A stretch of 64,000 nt of DNA from Monosporascus cannonballus (lineage: Eukaryota; Ascomycota; Sordariomycetes; Xylariales). Shown piece by piece: positions 36,250 through 47,614 of this stretch. The stretch's first letter is position 1; each line of letters starts with the position of its first letter. The notes beneath the pieces were generated by a model. That model was not told where the DNA came from. It did not search any database and saw only the letters and a list, made by a program, of their open reading frames with translations. Made by a program: the position numbers and the translations under genes. The DNA is taken from NCBI GenBank assembly GCA_004154925.1, contig QJNS01000052.1:248001-312000 (forward strand), given 5' to 3'.

Positions 36250-39200
36250 GTTTTTGTTAGGTTATTTTATTTGAATATTTTTGGTAATAAGGAAAATTAT
36301 TTTTTCTTTTTCGAAAGTTATTTTTTTGGATTGTTTCTAATTATAGTATTTATTTATTTAATTTCGTATAAATTTTATTTTTAATTTTAATTTTTGATGT
36401 AATTATCGTAATTATTTTAACGTAAAAATTATTTTGATATTAATTAGATCGTTATTACGTACTTTTTTATAAATTTTTGAAATAAAATTAAAATTTATGT
36501 TCGTAAGTATTATTTTAATATTTTCGTAATAATTAGTATTATAAGCTAATTATGCGATCGTTAATTTTTTAACCCAGTTATTTTGTTTGTAATTAATATA
36601 ATATCGTAAATAAATTTTTAAGATTTAATTTATTCGTTTTATTTATTTATCCGTTTAAGGTTTAAATACGTTAAATAATTTGTGATTTAGGCCGATTTAT
36701 ACTATTACGCTTTGCTAAAACTTTAATGCAAATATCGATTTTTTATTTAATATAATTTTTATTAATAATCCGTATATATTAAAAATATATTTAAGGAAAA
36801 TATATGCCAATTATTTAACATTTATGTCTTTGTAATATGGTAAGAAATAAAAAAAATTCGTAAATCGATCGACGATTACGAAAATGTTATCGTAATATAT
36901 TTTCGTAATTGGATTATTTAATATAAAAAGTTTAATAATAAAATCGAATATAATTAAATATTATAATCGTTTTGTAACCGGTAATAACTATAATTTTTCG
37001 TATAGCTTATGTTATCGAATTTTTACTTTGGCGCAAATATCGTATTGTTATATAATTTTTTATATTATTAATTTTATTTTAAGAAAAAAATATATACGTC
37101 GAAGTTGTTTTAATATTTTATGGATCCCTAGGTATTTATATAACTAATATGTATATATTTTTCGTACCAGATTTTTTTAATATTTCTTTGGAATTTGTAT
37201 TTATCCGTTTTTTAGTTTTTTAGGAAATTATCGTTATATTATTAAATTTTCTGGTGCATATCGTAAGGTACTGCCCGAATTGTCATAATTTGTCGTAAGC
37301 GTAAATATCTTTTTATAATAATATTAAAAATTATATAGCTAATTTTAATTAATTTTTTTTCGAAGTCCGGTTATTTATTTAAAATATTTGCTTTGTTATT
37401 TTTTAATTCTTTTTTATAGATAATAACAAAGTCGAAATTTGCTAATTTTTTCGCATATTTTAATTATCGTTCTATAAGTTTCTTAATTATGGTAAATCGG
37501 GTAAGATTTTGATAATCCGTATAAACTTTAATGCAAGTTTCCTTTTAAAAAGTACTTAAACTCTCGAAATGCTATAATAATAGCTATAAATTCCTTATTT
37601 AAAATACTATAATTAAATTCGATTCCTTTTAATTTATATAAAAAAATATAGTAAGGTATAATTTGCCTTAATTATTTCGTTATCTAATTATTACGTTTAA
37701 CGCGTAATCCGAAATATCGGTTTTTAGCTTAACGAGACGGTTTAAATTATATGTAATTAATATTAGCTTGCTAGTAATTACATTTTTAATATTTCGAAAT
37801 GTTTTTTCTGTATTTAACGTTTATTTAAATTTTTTTTCTTTTTTCGTAAGATTCGTTAAAAATATAATTATTTTGCTAAAATTCCGAATAAATTTCCTAT
37901 AATAATTGGCGAATCTAAGGAATACCTATACCTTTTTAACCGTTATTAACGTTTATTATTTTATAATTGCAGCAATTTTTTTAGGGTTTATCCTAATATA
38001 TCCTGGAATAATAATATATCTCAGATATTTCATTTCCTATATATGGAATTAATTTTTTTCCGCATTAATAAATAACTTTATGTTTTATAAAACTTAAAAA
38101 ACCTTATAAACGTATTTTGCATATACTTTTTTTATTTTTAAAAAATGAAAATGTCGTCGAAATAATAAATAACGAAAATATCAAGATATTTTTGTAATAC
38201 GTAATTAATTATTTGCTAGAAAGTTATTAATATGTTCGTAAATCTTATTAATATAATTAAATATTTAAATAATCTGTATTTCGTTTTGAAAAAAATTTTT
38301 ATTTATATTTTTTTTGATTTTAATAAGATTATATTTATTCTTAAAATTAAATGTTATAAATTATTTGATTCCATAAAATCGGTTTTTTATTTCCGTAATT
38401 AAAGATAATAATATTCAATCCTTAATAATAACGTTATTTAATTATTAATAATTAACCATAAATCGCAATTTTTTATTTTTTTAAGTACGAAAAATATTTG
38501 ATATTCCGCTAATAATTTCGAAGGTTAAATTTATTTTTTTTATAACCGATTTTCCAGGTATTCTTTAAAAGTACGTAATTTATCTTTATTAAGGTTATAA
38601 ATAAGGTAAATTTTTGTCGAAAATCCTTTTTTGAAAATTATTTTATAATTTTATTTACTATATTTTGGTAATTTCATATCGAGCTTTTTTTTAAAAAGCT
38701 GCTTATATCTGTAATATTATAATAATATATTAATTAAACTTTTTAATTTTTAAGGCTATTATTTTTATTATTTTAAATCGTTATTTAATTATTGTAATTT
38801 TATTTTGATAATAATAACGATACGTCGTATTTTTCTTTAATATCTATTTTTTTATATTTTATTTTTTTAGGTAATAAGGTATTTATTATATCCTTATACC
38901 TGCATTTGTCGTTATTATCGATCGAATGTTAAAATCTTAATTTCTTTTTTTTCGTTTGTTAATAAAAAATAAAATAAACTTTATCTAGTTAATTTTTTAT
39001 TAATCAAAATTCCGTATTGGCGTATACATAATAATCTTAAGATTATATCGTAATTCCCGAATAAAACGATATCGAAATTAATTATTTGGTATTATTTTTT
39101 AATAAAAATTTCGAAATAATTAATTTTGCGTATAATTTTTCCGTTATCGTAAGTAAATTCCTAACTTTCGTTATTCGTTATTATATAAAGTTTTAACCTA

Positions 39201-41240
39201 TATTTCCATAATAATTTAAACTTATTAACCATATTTGGTATAATGTAATTTCCGCCCAAAATTCCGTAATTTATTATTACGGTATATTAATACGTTCCGA
39301 TTCGTATTTCTAAAATAATAAGGTCGTTAACGTTTCTTATTATTACGTTTAAAACCTTTTTCGAAAATTCCCTTTAATTCCTTTAGGTTTCGTTATTTTG
39401 CGGCTTTTTTATAAGTAACCTTTTTCTTTTAATTTCTGTTCGAATTTATCGAATTTTATTTGTATTTTTTCGTTTAACGTATTAAGTTATTATATTTATT
39501 ATTATTATCGGCGTATTATTCCTTCGAATTATATTAATTATTTTTAATTTTTTTATAATTTCTTTCCTTATCGAATAAATTGTTTTTTTATATTTTTAAC
39601 TATATTCCATTATGCGTTATTTTGGTTATCGTTCTAAAGATATCCTATAAATTAACGTATTTCCTTTTTAATATTTTTAAGGGATTCGTAATAAATATTT
39701 ATTAAAAATGGAAATTCGTAATCGCTTTTTGATAATAATTTTTAACCGTATATTAGATTAACTTTTTTTCCGTTTGGTAATTATATTATCCATAATGACA
39801 AAAAGGGTTTTTTTACGGGCATTATTTTCTTTCGGGTTAACTTTTTACTTCGGCCAACTATTAGATATCTTTTGGGGTTATAATTCGAAATTATCGATAT
39901 TACTGCTTATCGTTTTTATTATTTCCGATACGATTTAAAAAGTCGAATCCCTTATAATACATATAGGTAATTTATTTATAAATATATTATTTTAATTTTT
40001 CGTAATCGGGATATTCTCGTCGTCGACAATATATAGTATATATTTTGCCGTATCGATTAAGGGTTTCGGAACAAATTTTTTTATTTAATTCTGGTATAAG
40101 TATTTATCCTTATAATATTTTTTATTATATTCGTAATACCTATTAAACTAATTTTTTAACTTTTTATATTTTTCGTTAAATTTCTTATTATGATAATTTT
40201 TATTGGACCTTTTATTATAAGCCCAATATATATTTAGTTTGGATTATGTTAATAACTTTATTATCGTTTTCTTAATTATTTCTAGATTATTCTTCCGGTA
40301 TCAAAATCTAATTATTTTATTATGATTTCTTAAGCTTTTTATATTTGTAAACTTTATATCCCATTTTGCCATAATTAAAATATTTAATCTGGCTTTAATC
40401 TTATTAATAAATAATGCTAAATTCCATAAGTCCTGGTGCCGTTCCGTAAAAAATAAAAGGTATATCTCGTTTTTTCCCCTGGTTGGACTTATTATATCCC
40501 GAACGTAAAACATATTATTCTTTTTTTTTCTTATTATTTTTTAAATTGTCGACTATTAATCTTAATTATTTTTACGATATATTAATTTAAAATAATTAAT
40601 CATTTAATCCGAATAATCTTATTTTTTATATTATTTTTTAACTTTTTATAAAATATGTTAATAAAAGTATCGGTCTTATTATTTTTTTATTCGGCTTTAA
40701 CCGTAAAACTTTTAAAAATTACGGTATATTTGGATATAGGTTTTTTTTATCGGAATTATAAAAGTTATTAAGCCATAAATTATTTTTTATCCGGATTACC
40801 GAAATTATTGTATATTTTATTTTTAAAGTTAATATAAAATAAAAAAATCTCGTTAATAAAATTCTCGTTATCCGGCTTTTTTATTTCCAAGAAATTTCTT
40901 ATAATAGGCTTAAACCAATTAGCCGTATTTCTCGTTAGGCATATTTTTACTGCTAAAACTATATCCGTTAAATTATTAAGGTCTAAAAAGCGAAAATAAA
41001 CTCGTACCTAAATTAAAAAAGTTTAAAAGTTACCTTTTCCATTATAAGGCTCCGGCTTTTTAAGTTTTATACGGGCGAAAAAAAATTAAATAAATAATAT
41101 AACCTTAAATTATCGAACTTTTTTTTCCAATTTCCGAATTCGAACTTAAAATTATTAAATAAAGGTTTTTTAAATACTGGTTAATATTTTAATAATATTA
41201 TATATTATTTAAAATTTAATAGTATTATTAAATAAAAGCT
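36250..41240 (-). pseudogene. RIP-destroyed gag-pol of copy E
   Basis: Colinear with copy C. The 70-codon opening at 40,301-40,513 (minus) overlaps the Gag zinc-knuckle segment in a shifted frame. RT, RNase H and integrase are recognised by alignment to C and D, not by an open frame. Confidence 0.85.
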
Positions 41241-41247
41241 TATAATA

Positions 41248-41640
41248 TATAATGAATTATACGGTTTAATTAATTATTAAACCTTAAATTAACGGGTTTA
41301 TATTAATATAAATATCGTAAAAATCTAAGTAATAAATATAATAACGTATTACATCTCGTAATACCAAAAATACCTTAAATAACAATATTATATTATAAAT
41401 TAAAATTATTTAAATTATAAAATTAATAAATATATATATTTTATTTCTGGCTTAAACCACTTAACCGGCTTAAGCCCTTAAGCCCCTTAAGCCTCTTAAG
41501 CCACCTATTAGCTTAACCGGCTCAAAGGCGCCAAGCCCTTGAGCCCTTTAAGCCAATCACGTGATCTTCTTGGCATGGTCGGGTTTGGGTGCCCAAGCTC
41601 TCCGACCGTTTGGGGAAGCCAAGATCGTTAGGTCATAACA
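41248..41640 (-). repeat. 5' LTR of copy E
   Basis: 393 bp ending AGGTCATAACA. The right half is little mutated and the left half RIP-mutated. The terminal heptamer of the LTR is repeated at 41,241-41,247. Confidence 0.9.
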
Positions 41641-41737
41641 TATTTAGAGCGAATAAATTGCGTATGAATAACAGGTACGTAACGTTAGTATATTTTTTAC
41701 GGCGACGGACCGTTCGAGAAAAAAAGATTTCTCAATA

Positions 41738-41902
41738 TATAAGGGGCTGCATATGCAGTAGCTAAGGATATGGGCCATAACAGGTTTATTAAGAAATCTA
41801 GGAAACAGCTAAAAAGATGCGTAAAAGCAGCTAGCTATATATATAGGAGCCACGGGATTAACGCTACGCTAATCCCTCCATTAGAGCCTTTGGCCCGTAA
41901 CA
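41738..41902 (-). repeat. 5' LTR of element H
   Basis: 165 bp ending CCCGTAACA, followed by ATTAT. It is better preserved than the 3' LTR of the same element. Confidence 0.85.
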
Positions 41903-41907
41903 ATTAT

Positions 41908-42600
41908 AAATTGAAAAAAAATATTTTAAAAAAACTTTAATTAAAAATATATTAAATAAATAATTTTTAAAAAATAATATATTTTAATATTATTTATATT
42001 TTAAAAACTTTATAATAAATAAAATAATTAATAAGGTTTTAAAAAGTATAATATTTTAAAAACGTTATAAAAATATTACGAAACAATTATAAAATAATTA
42101 ATTTATTATAAAAAAATATTTTAACTAAAATTTTTAAATAATTATTATTTTGTTTCGAAATTTTATATTAATAAATTATATATAATAAATAAAATTAATA
42201 TTTTTGAAGTTTAAATAAATTAATATATTTTTAAAGTTTATATATATATTTTTTAATAAATATAATATAATTATTTATAATTTTGGAAAAAAGCAAAATA
42301 TTATTAATAAATTATATTAAAAAATAATAATTTTTAAATAAATATTAGAAAACCATAATTAACAGTTTTAGGTCTAATTAACAAATTAAAAAGCTAATTA
42401 ACGGTTTTTAAAAAAATAAATGTTTTCAAAATATCGATAATAATAAAATATTATTAACGATTTTAGGGACTGCCGACGGTTTTCAGGAAGTATTCGGGAT
42501 ATTTTAGCAAAAGCTGCTAATATTAAAAATACTTAAGTTTTTCCGAAAATGTATTATGGGGCTTGTACCCCAAATATCTTTATTTGTGCTAATTTTTATT
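41908..42600. other. Hyper-AT flank right of element H
   Basis: About 560 bp of almost pure A/T, then a transition to normal composition around 42,470-42,600. No coding potential. This is the right border of the RIP block. Confidence 0.6.
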
Positions 42601-42814
42601 TATAGGTATTATTGATGATGCACTCAATTAAAATTAATTTTTTGTTTTAAGTTTACTAAACGTACGGATATTAGTATTTAGCAACGAAATCGGTACTGAA
42701 AAGATTATGGGTCGATAGCTGATCTATTTTGATTCGTCGAACTTTCCGACCTTCGTCCAAAAATGTCAATCAGCAAGTCATGCTGAAGTGTCCCGAACAC
42801 CACCTCAGAAAGAA

Positions 42815-43090
42815 CTGAATATCTCGAAGATGTATGTTAATAACAGAAAGCAATCGGCAGGTTCAGGGAGAGTTGACGCCCTTGGGGAAGAACGCAACCT
42901 CTTGTGCAAAAACTGGGAAATTGTGGTAATCGACGAGCCCAGGGGGGGTAATCGGCGACTATCAGAAGGAATTGAATGTCTAGAAGAAATACCTATGATT
43001 GAATGCAGTCGACGAGTCCAGGGGCACTTGGCAAGTTGGAAAGACCTGAATGAATGTCTCGAAGATATGCTGATAACAGAATGTAGTCAA
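42815..43090 (+). repeat. Degenerate tandem repeat, about three copies
   Basis: Units contain a GAATGTCT(C/A)GAAGA core (GAATATCTCGAAGA in the first), an A-T-rich step with ATAACAGAA or ATTGAATGC, and then TCGACGAGCCCAGG or similar. Copies start near 42,818, 42,970 and 43,047. The GTG-initiated 104-codon frame over this stretch looks like repeat translation, not a gene. Confidence 0.55.
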
Positions 43091-43166
43091 AGCAGTGCCT
43101 GATCCGTAGAGAGTGGCTTGGAGTACATGTATTCATAAAGTGTTTGCTGAGGGGGTGGCAGCAAGC

Positions 43167-43372
43167 CGTCAGGTGCCAAGGTGCGGCCCCCTTTCCGGGG
43201 CCCAGCGACCCACCAGTGTGGCTCCAGTTTGTGTATATATAGGGGGGCTTCGCCCCCGAGTAGTTAGAAAAGGGCAGGCATTAATGGTCATCTATTTACT
43301 ACCCATACTATGAACCACCCGCTGGGCTGCTTCTTCTGCCTCTCACTTCGTACTTTACCATTTTCCCTGACA
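43167..43372 (+). repeat. Solo LTR K (family 2), nearly intact
   Basis: 206 bp matching the F LTR. The first base is C instead of T; it ends CCTGACA. Flanks CAAGC and CGAGC are a 5-bp duplication with one G/A difference. The TATATATA box and GC hairpin are intact. It lies outside the RIP block. Confidence 0.88.
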
Positions 43373-43377
43373 CGAGC

Positions 43378-44582
43378 ATTGGATATCGAACAATGGGCCG
43401 TGTAACAAATAGGGGCGCTCTACAAGGCTACGAAAGAAGGCTGTCCGATACAGTGACAGAGATAGCTAGCTAAGCAATGGAGGATCTTGGCTTGCATCTC
43501 CCACCAGCTGATGTGCAAATCATTACAAACCACGTCACCTTCCAGATAACCTTACGGTATACCATTCCGCCCAGAGAAGAGGGGTCACAACTAAATACAC
43601 TATCTACTTGGAGTAACAAGGAACCTATGGAACTAGATGAGTCCACAATTGAGTAAATTGGCTTTTAACCTTCTTCATGTATTGTTCCGGTCAGTATCAT
43701 TGTAGCCCTGTTCTTAAAAGTTCTGGGTGTGCAAACGAGATATATGTCAAGCTTAGCTATCTAGGTAGACAACGACATAATACTTTGCTATCACGCCAAT
43801 CTTGCAAGAAGGCTGTCTTCTGTAACAAGTTTGACATCAGATGAAATGAGTCACAGTACCAGTGGCCTTGGAGGTGCTCCGACAAAAGGGCTATGTTTAG
43901 GGGTAAAAAGGGGTTTTCATGCTGTACAAGTACATCCTCCTGGCCTGAGAGCTTGCATGACCCCTTCGCTACGTCAACACCATGTTATTGGACATTACTA
44001 GCTCTAGGTAGCCTTGTATGCCTGTCATGATGCCTCAGTGACTGGCCACTAGGGGATCCTATCCAGGCCTGCCAGAGAAAGAACAACAACAGTAACTCGG
44101 AAGAGACAATGTTATGAAGGCTTGAGCTTGTGTTCATAGGCAAGAGAATTCTAGTAGCATTTACTATAAGTAAACCAGTCTACACTCTTCAGGCCCTCCT
44201 ATGCCGGGGCGCGAGAAAAGGGGCCAATACGTTTACTACATTGCGGGAAAGCGAGCGATTATTAGAAAGACACGGACGCCAAGAACGATGCCATGATGCA
44301 AGCAAAATTCATGAGCGCAACCACACGAGTGTCCAAGCAGGTGACCGCAGCATCTCAAAGCCCCTTTCCACTGGTCCGAATACTCCCTTCCACAAACTCC
44401 TCCAGCCGTCCGCAACCCATATCCTCCATCTCCCTACAGGGGCCTATCCCACAAGCCTTCGTCTCCTCTCCTGATCCCTGCCCGCCGGCGGCGCACCCCA
44501 CACTTCCTCCCTACTCTTACCTTGAGCTCGAACTCCACCACACCCATAGCCAAATCGGTGCCCCGATCAATCAACCAAAAAA
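43378..44582. other. Gene-poor stretch right of solo LTR K
   Basis: About 1.2 kb of normal composition. The only long openings are plus-strand Pro/Ser/Thr-rich frames at 44,130-44,739 that overlap the membrane-protein gene on the other strand and are judged shadows. No gene is called. Confidence 0.4.
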
Positions 44583-45200
44583 TCATCCTCCCTCCAACCC
44601 CCAAAACCCGCTCTCCCTCAGCACAACCTCCCCAACTGCGCCACCACCACCGTCGCCGGCCCCTATTCCACCTCCCTTCACCTTCACCTTGCCCTTGACC
44701 ATCATCCTCCTAAGTGCGGTATCACGCCTCCGCCGCTGACAGAACCCCACGACGAACATGACGAGCGCGGCGGCCGCGACGACCAGCAGCACGACGCCCT
44801 CGATGGCGATGATCTCGAGGCATGTGAGCCCGGACCCTTCCGGGCAGCCCATGTACTTGGAGCGGGAGTCACTTCCACTGGACGCTGGCGCTGCTGTTGC
44901 TGTCGCTGCTGCTGTCGTCGCTGCCGTGGTTGTCGTGTTGGCTGGGGGAGGGAGCAGGGGTTCGGTTGGCATCGTCGTTAAAGTCGTCGTCGCCATCATC
45001 ATCGTTGTTGTAGTATAGGTCGGGAGGCTGAGGGTGAGTTCGGGTGCCGGAGGGGACAGCGCTACGGACATCCTCGCCGACGCCGTCGTGTTTGCCAAGT
45101 GCTGCCTCCCAGTGGTGCGCACCGCCCGTGCCTCGGTCGGGGCCGGTATCACGGCCGCGATGGCGGTCGTGGTTCTTCGGAGTTTTGTGGCGCAGGGCAT
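44583..45200 (-). CDS. Thr/Ala-rich single-pass membrane protein
   Basis: One exon, 205 aa. Residues about 55-112 are Thr/Ala/Pro-rich, likely O-glycosylated and extracellular. A 25-residue hydrophobic segment (about 129-153, EIIAIEGVVLLVV onward) is followed at once by a QRRRRD stop-transfer signal. The tail is Lys/Gly-rich and cytoplasmic. The N-terminus (MPCATKLRRTTTAIAAV) has only a weak signal-peptide look, so an upstream exon may exist. The layout recalls fungal surface sensors of the WSC/Mid2 type, without a WSC Cys domain. The role is not established. The start ATG lies in a good context (AAACCATGC). Confidence 0.6.
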   Translation of the reverse strand: MPCATKLRRTTTAIAAVIPAPTEARAVRTTGRQHLANTTASARMSVALSPPAPELTLSLPTYTTTTMMMATTTLTTMPTEPLLPPPANTTTTAATTAAATATAAPASSGSDSRSKYMGCPEGSGLTCLEIIAIEGVVLLVVAAAALVMFVVGFCQRRRRDTALRRMMVKGKVKVKGGGIGAGDGGGGAVGEVVLRESGFWGLEGG

Positions 45201-46596
45201 GGTTTTTCCCGGTGTTGACTGGTTCAGGAGTGGCGAAAGCGAGGGTTTTGGAAGTTTGTATGTGTGTCTGTGGTTGTGGGCTTGTTCTCTGCGCGTTTAT
45301 ATGTCTGTGCCTTTGTTCAGGGTGCATATCTGCATGATACCATGCCTAATGTGCCCAGCAAATATACAGGAGGTCAACATCGCATACGGGAGAATCTATG
45401 TCCGGCGACGATCAAAGCTCGATTGGCTGGAACGAGGTGTTTAGGCATGTTAGTTCAGCGACTGGAGCGGACGGTCAGTTTACCCTTCTCTTCCGCCACA
45501 CATCGGATGAGAGGCCAGAAGGGCGTCAAAGGGCTGATTCACCGATATGCCAGTAGCTATTCTGTCTCGCGATGTGGCCAGCCAGTTGTCGAGCGTGAAT
45601 CATAGCACCCACATATGCGATTGTGAAGCCAAACTAGTGTGGCCATTGCAAGTGTAATAGGGATATGTATAGGGGTATGTTTGAGGATTAGGCCTATGCT
45701 AGGACAATGGGCACGGCAGTGTTGGCTACGGTGCCATTGCCGTCGGTTAGATCCTAGTGCTCAATTTTTGAGCTCATGTAATGAGCTGGAACTCCTCAAG
45801 GCCGCTGGGGTCAAGGAGGGCATCGCAACAGCTGTCTTTGATTTCGTCCGTACTTACCGCAGTGTATTATCCCCTAGCCGTCTTCAGATACAGAAACCCA
45901 ACTCCTCGTATTGTTGAAGGACAACGTATGAACGCATATGAACATCAGTCAAGTCCAGTGGAAGCGATTCGCAGAGACATACAATTCGGAATATTCTCTC
46001 GTAATTGACCACTGATTTCCCCCGTGCTTTTTAGTCTAGTCGCTGACGGCTTCGTCTACCTATGAACATATTCACCAAGGACACCTACCTACAACGCCGA
46101 GAGACAAGATGGCCACCACCAGACCGAGAGACTCCGGTTACATCGGTAGGATCCAACAGTGAGCACAGGCCGGTGCAAAAATGCCAAGACAGCGTCCAGA
46201 ACGGATAGCGCAGATATATTCCACCCATCCCGCCGGATCCAACAAGCAAAATCGGACGACAGGGAGAAAAGTCAAAATATAAAGCGAAATCACAAAAACA
46301 TCCCCAGATGAACAAACGGTGATAGCAACAAGAACGCCAGACACTACAACCGTGCACCCTTGGTTGACCAAATCTATGCTCCTTCCCATGCTAAAGGACA
46401 AAGAAAAATGAATGTAGTCGTAAGAACATCATGAAGTGGTATATGCAATGCCTCCACCAGGCCGATGTATGCTCCCGCATACCGCTGAACACTCGATGAC
46501 CACCCGCTTCGTCGGTAAACCAGATTCTCCATCATCGGTATATCGACCTTCAAACCCCCATCTACTCGTGACCGATTTCATCGTGCAGGGCAAGCT
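45201..46596. other. Intergenic region
   Basis: About 1.4 kb between two minus-strand genes. Several openings of 60-136 codons exist on both strands, but they overlap one another and lack recognisable motifs or splice structure. It probably holds the promoter of the membrane-protein gene and the 3' end of STS1. Confidence 0.4.
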
Positions 46597-47614
46597 CTAC
46601 CAAGGGCCCACACGCACGGGAGATCCATAATTCCCGGCCATCAGTTGGTCCAGAATCGATGGATTCTGGCTGGAGTTGCTCGGACCTGCTGCATTAGGTC
46701 CTCCACCAACCCAGCCAACATTGGCGGCCATGGCGGCTATGGCACTGCCCAACCGGCCCCCAGACTGCTGATTATGCTTCTGCAGGATCTGGTCCCAGCC
46801 TCCCGAATGCAAAACGAAGCCGGCACCCTTTTTGGATGCCTCGTTGATGACCAATGCCCAAGCCCTCGAGATCTCGTCGTACACATTTTCTTTATGATGT
46901 CGATAGCTCTGACTCTCCCACTCGGGGAGATTATGGGCCACCTTGGTCGCCCCATCCAGATATTGCAGCGAAACGGCAGCTTGCGACTCATTGGGCGGGA
47001 GAAATTGCGGGGTGAAATCCGTCAGGGCATCGATGAGGGCGACGAGCGGTTGCTTCACTCTATAGTATGTATAATCGGAACTGGATTCGCCGTAGGGAAA
47101 CGCTTCTCGCATTTTGTCCTGGTACTGTTGCAGTACTTGAAGGGCGCAGGCCACAGATGGTCTGGGCGCACTCTTTACAACCTCCTCTCCAATCTCTGGC
47201 TGCCGCTCGCAGATGGTCTGAAGGACCATTCGCAGCTGCGTGGCGTCGAGAGTCTCAAGTAGGCGGGGAAGAGTCAAGGGACGCCCAATAAGATCGTTCG
47301 ATCGGATCTTCTTCGACGGGCGAGAGAGCTGTCGGGACTGGATGGCGGGAGAGCTCTGGGGGGAGACTGACATCTCGTCCACGTCGTCGTCGGCTTTTCT
47401 TTTCCTGTTGTTCGTCATGGTGTTGTGGAACGGAGACACTAGTAATGTTAGCACTCATAGTCGGTTTCATGGCGCAGCCCTTGAGACAAGCATGGAAACA
47501 CGGCAAGTATAGAGGGAAATGGTGAAGGAGCATACTAGACCGTGTAGGAGAGCGTCGGGCGGTTTCGTGCTGGTGAGGGAAAAGGGGGGGCTGTGGCGAC
47601 AGCAGCACGTTCAT
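46597..47614 (-). CDS. STS1: Nuclear proteasome tether Sts1/Cut8; complement(join(46597..47438,47536..47614))
   Basis: 306 aa in two exons. Exon 1 encodes MNVLLSPQPPLFPHQHE, the characteristic start of filamentous-fungal Sts1. A 97-bp intron (GTATGC...GCTAAC...ACTAG) separates it from the rest, and the frame closes exactly. An NLS-like NRKRKADDD follows, then SVSPQSSPAI and RPSKKIR. Further on are LPRLLETLDATQLRMVL, ERQPEIGEEV and APRPSV, and a helical region through WDQILQKHNQQSGGRL. In yeasts Cut8/Sts1 anchors the 26S proteasome at the nuclear envelope and affects mitotic exit and DNA repair; the yeast protein is itself short-lived. A start at the internal MTNN (47,418) is possible if the intron is retained, but the exon-1 match argues for the spliced form. 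Confidence 0.92.

Larger units (their letters stand above)
34895..41640 (-). mobile_element. Family-1 Ty3/Gypsy copy E, full length, TSD TATTT
   Basis: 6,746-bp minus-strand element with equal 393-bp LTRs (34,895-35,287 and 41,248-41,640) and perfect TATTT duplications at 34,890-34,894 and 41,641-41,645. Right to left: Gag with a zinc knuckle near 40,333-40,375, RT start near 38,670, catalytic motif near 38,140-38,170 reading YYFDDIFI, RNase H near 37,690, integrase down to about 36,250, then the antisense accessory region (35,340-36,005). It inserted into element H. It is RIP-saturated, with stops in all frames. Confidence 0.93.
33492..41902 (-). mobile_element. Family-3 short LTR element H with Gag only, TSD ATTAT, split by E
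   Basis: Two direct 165-bp LTRs (33,492-33,656 and 41,738-41,902) are flanked by identical ATTAT (33,487-33,491 and 41,903-41,907). Removing copy E (34,895-41,640 plus one TATTT duplication) leaves an element of only about 1.66 kb; removing solo LTR J as well leaves about 1.5 kb. On the minus strand a purine tract ending GAGGAGGGGTTA abuts the 3' LTR (33,657 side), which sets the orientation. The interior reads as a Gag C-terminal region with a zinc knuckle, and no protease, RT or integrase fits in the space. It therefore looks like a non-autonomous Gag-only LTR element that would borrow pol functions. Confidence 0.75.

Noticed and set aside
42788..43102. 104-codon ORF
   Set aside because: Starts at GTG and follows the tandem repeat; no domain.
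44130..44739. Pro/Ser/Thr-rich plus-strand ORFs
   Set aside because: Partly complementary to the membrane-protein gene at 44,583-45,200, whose transmembrane segment and stop-transfer motif are far more protein-like.
46645..47262. 205-codon plus-strand ORF
   Set aside because: Antisense shadow of STS1, which has clear family motifs and splice structure.
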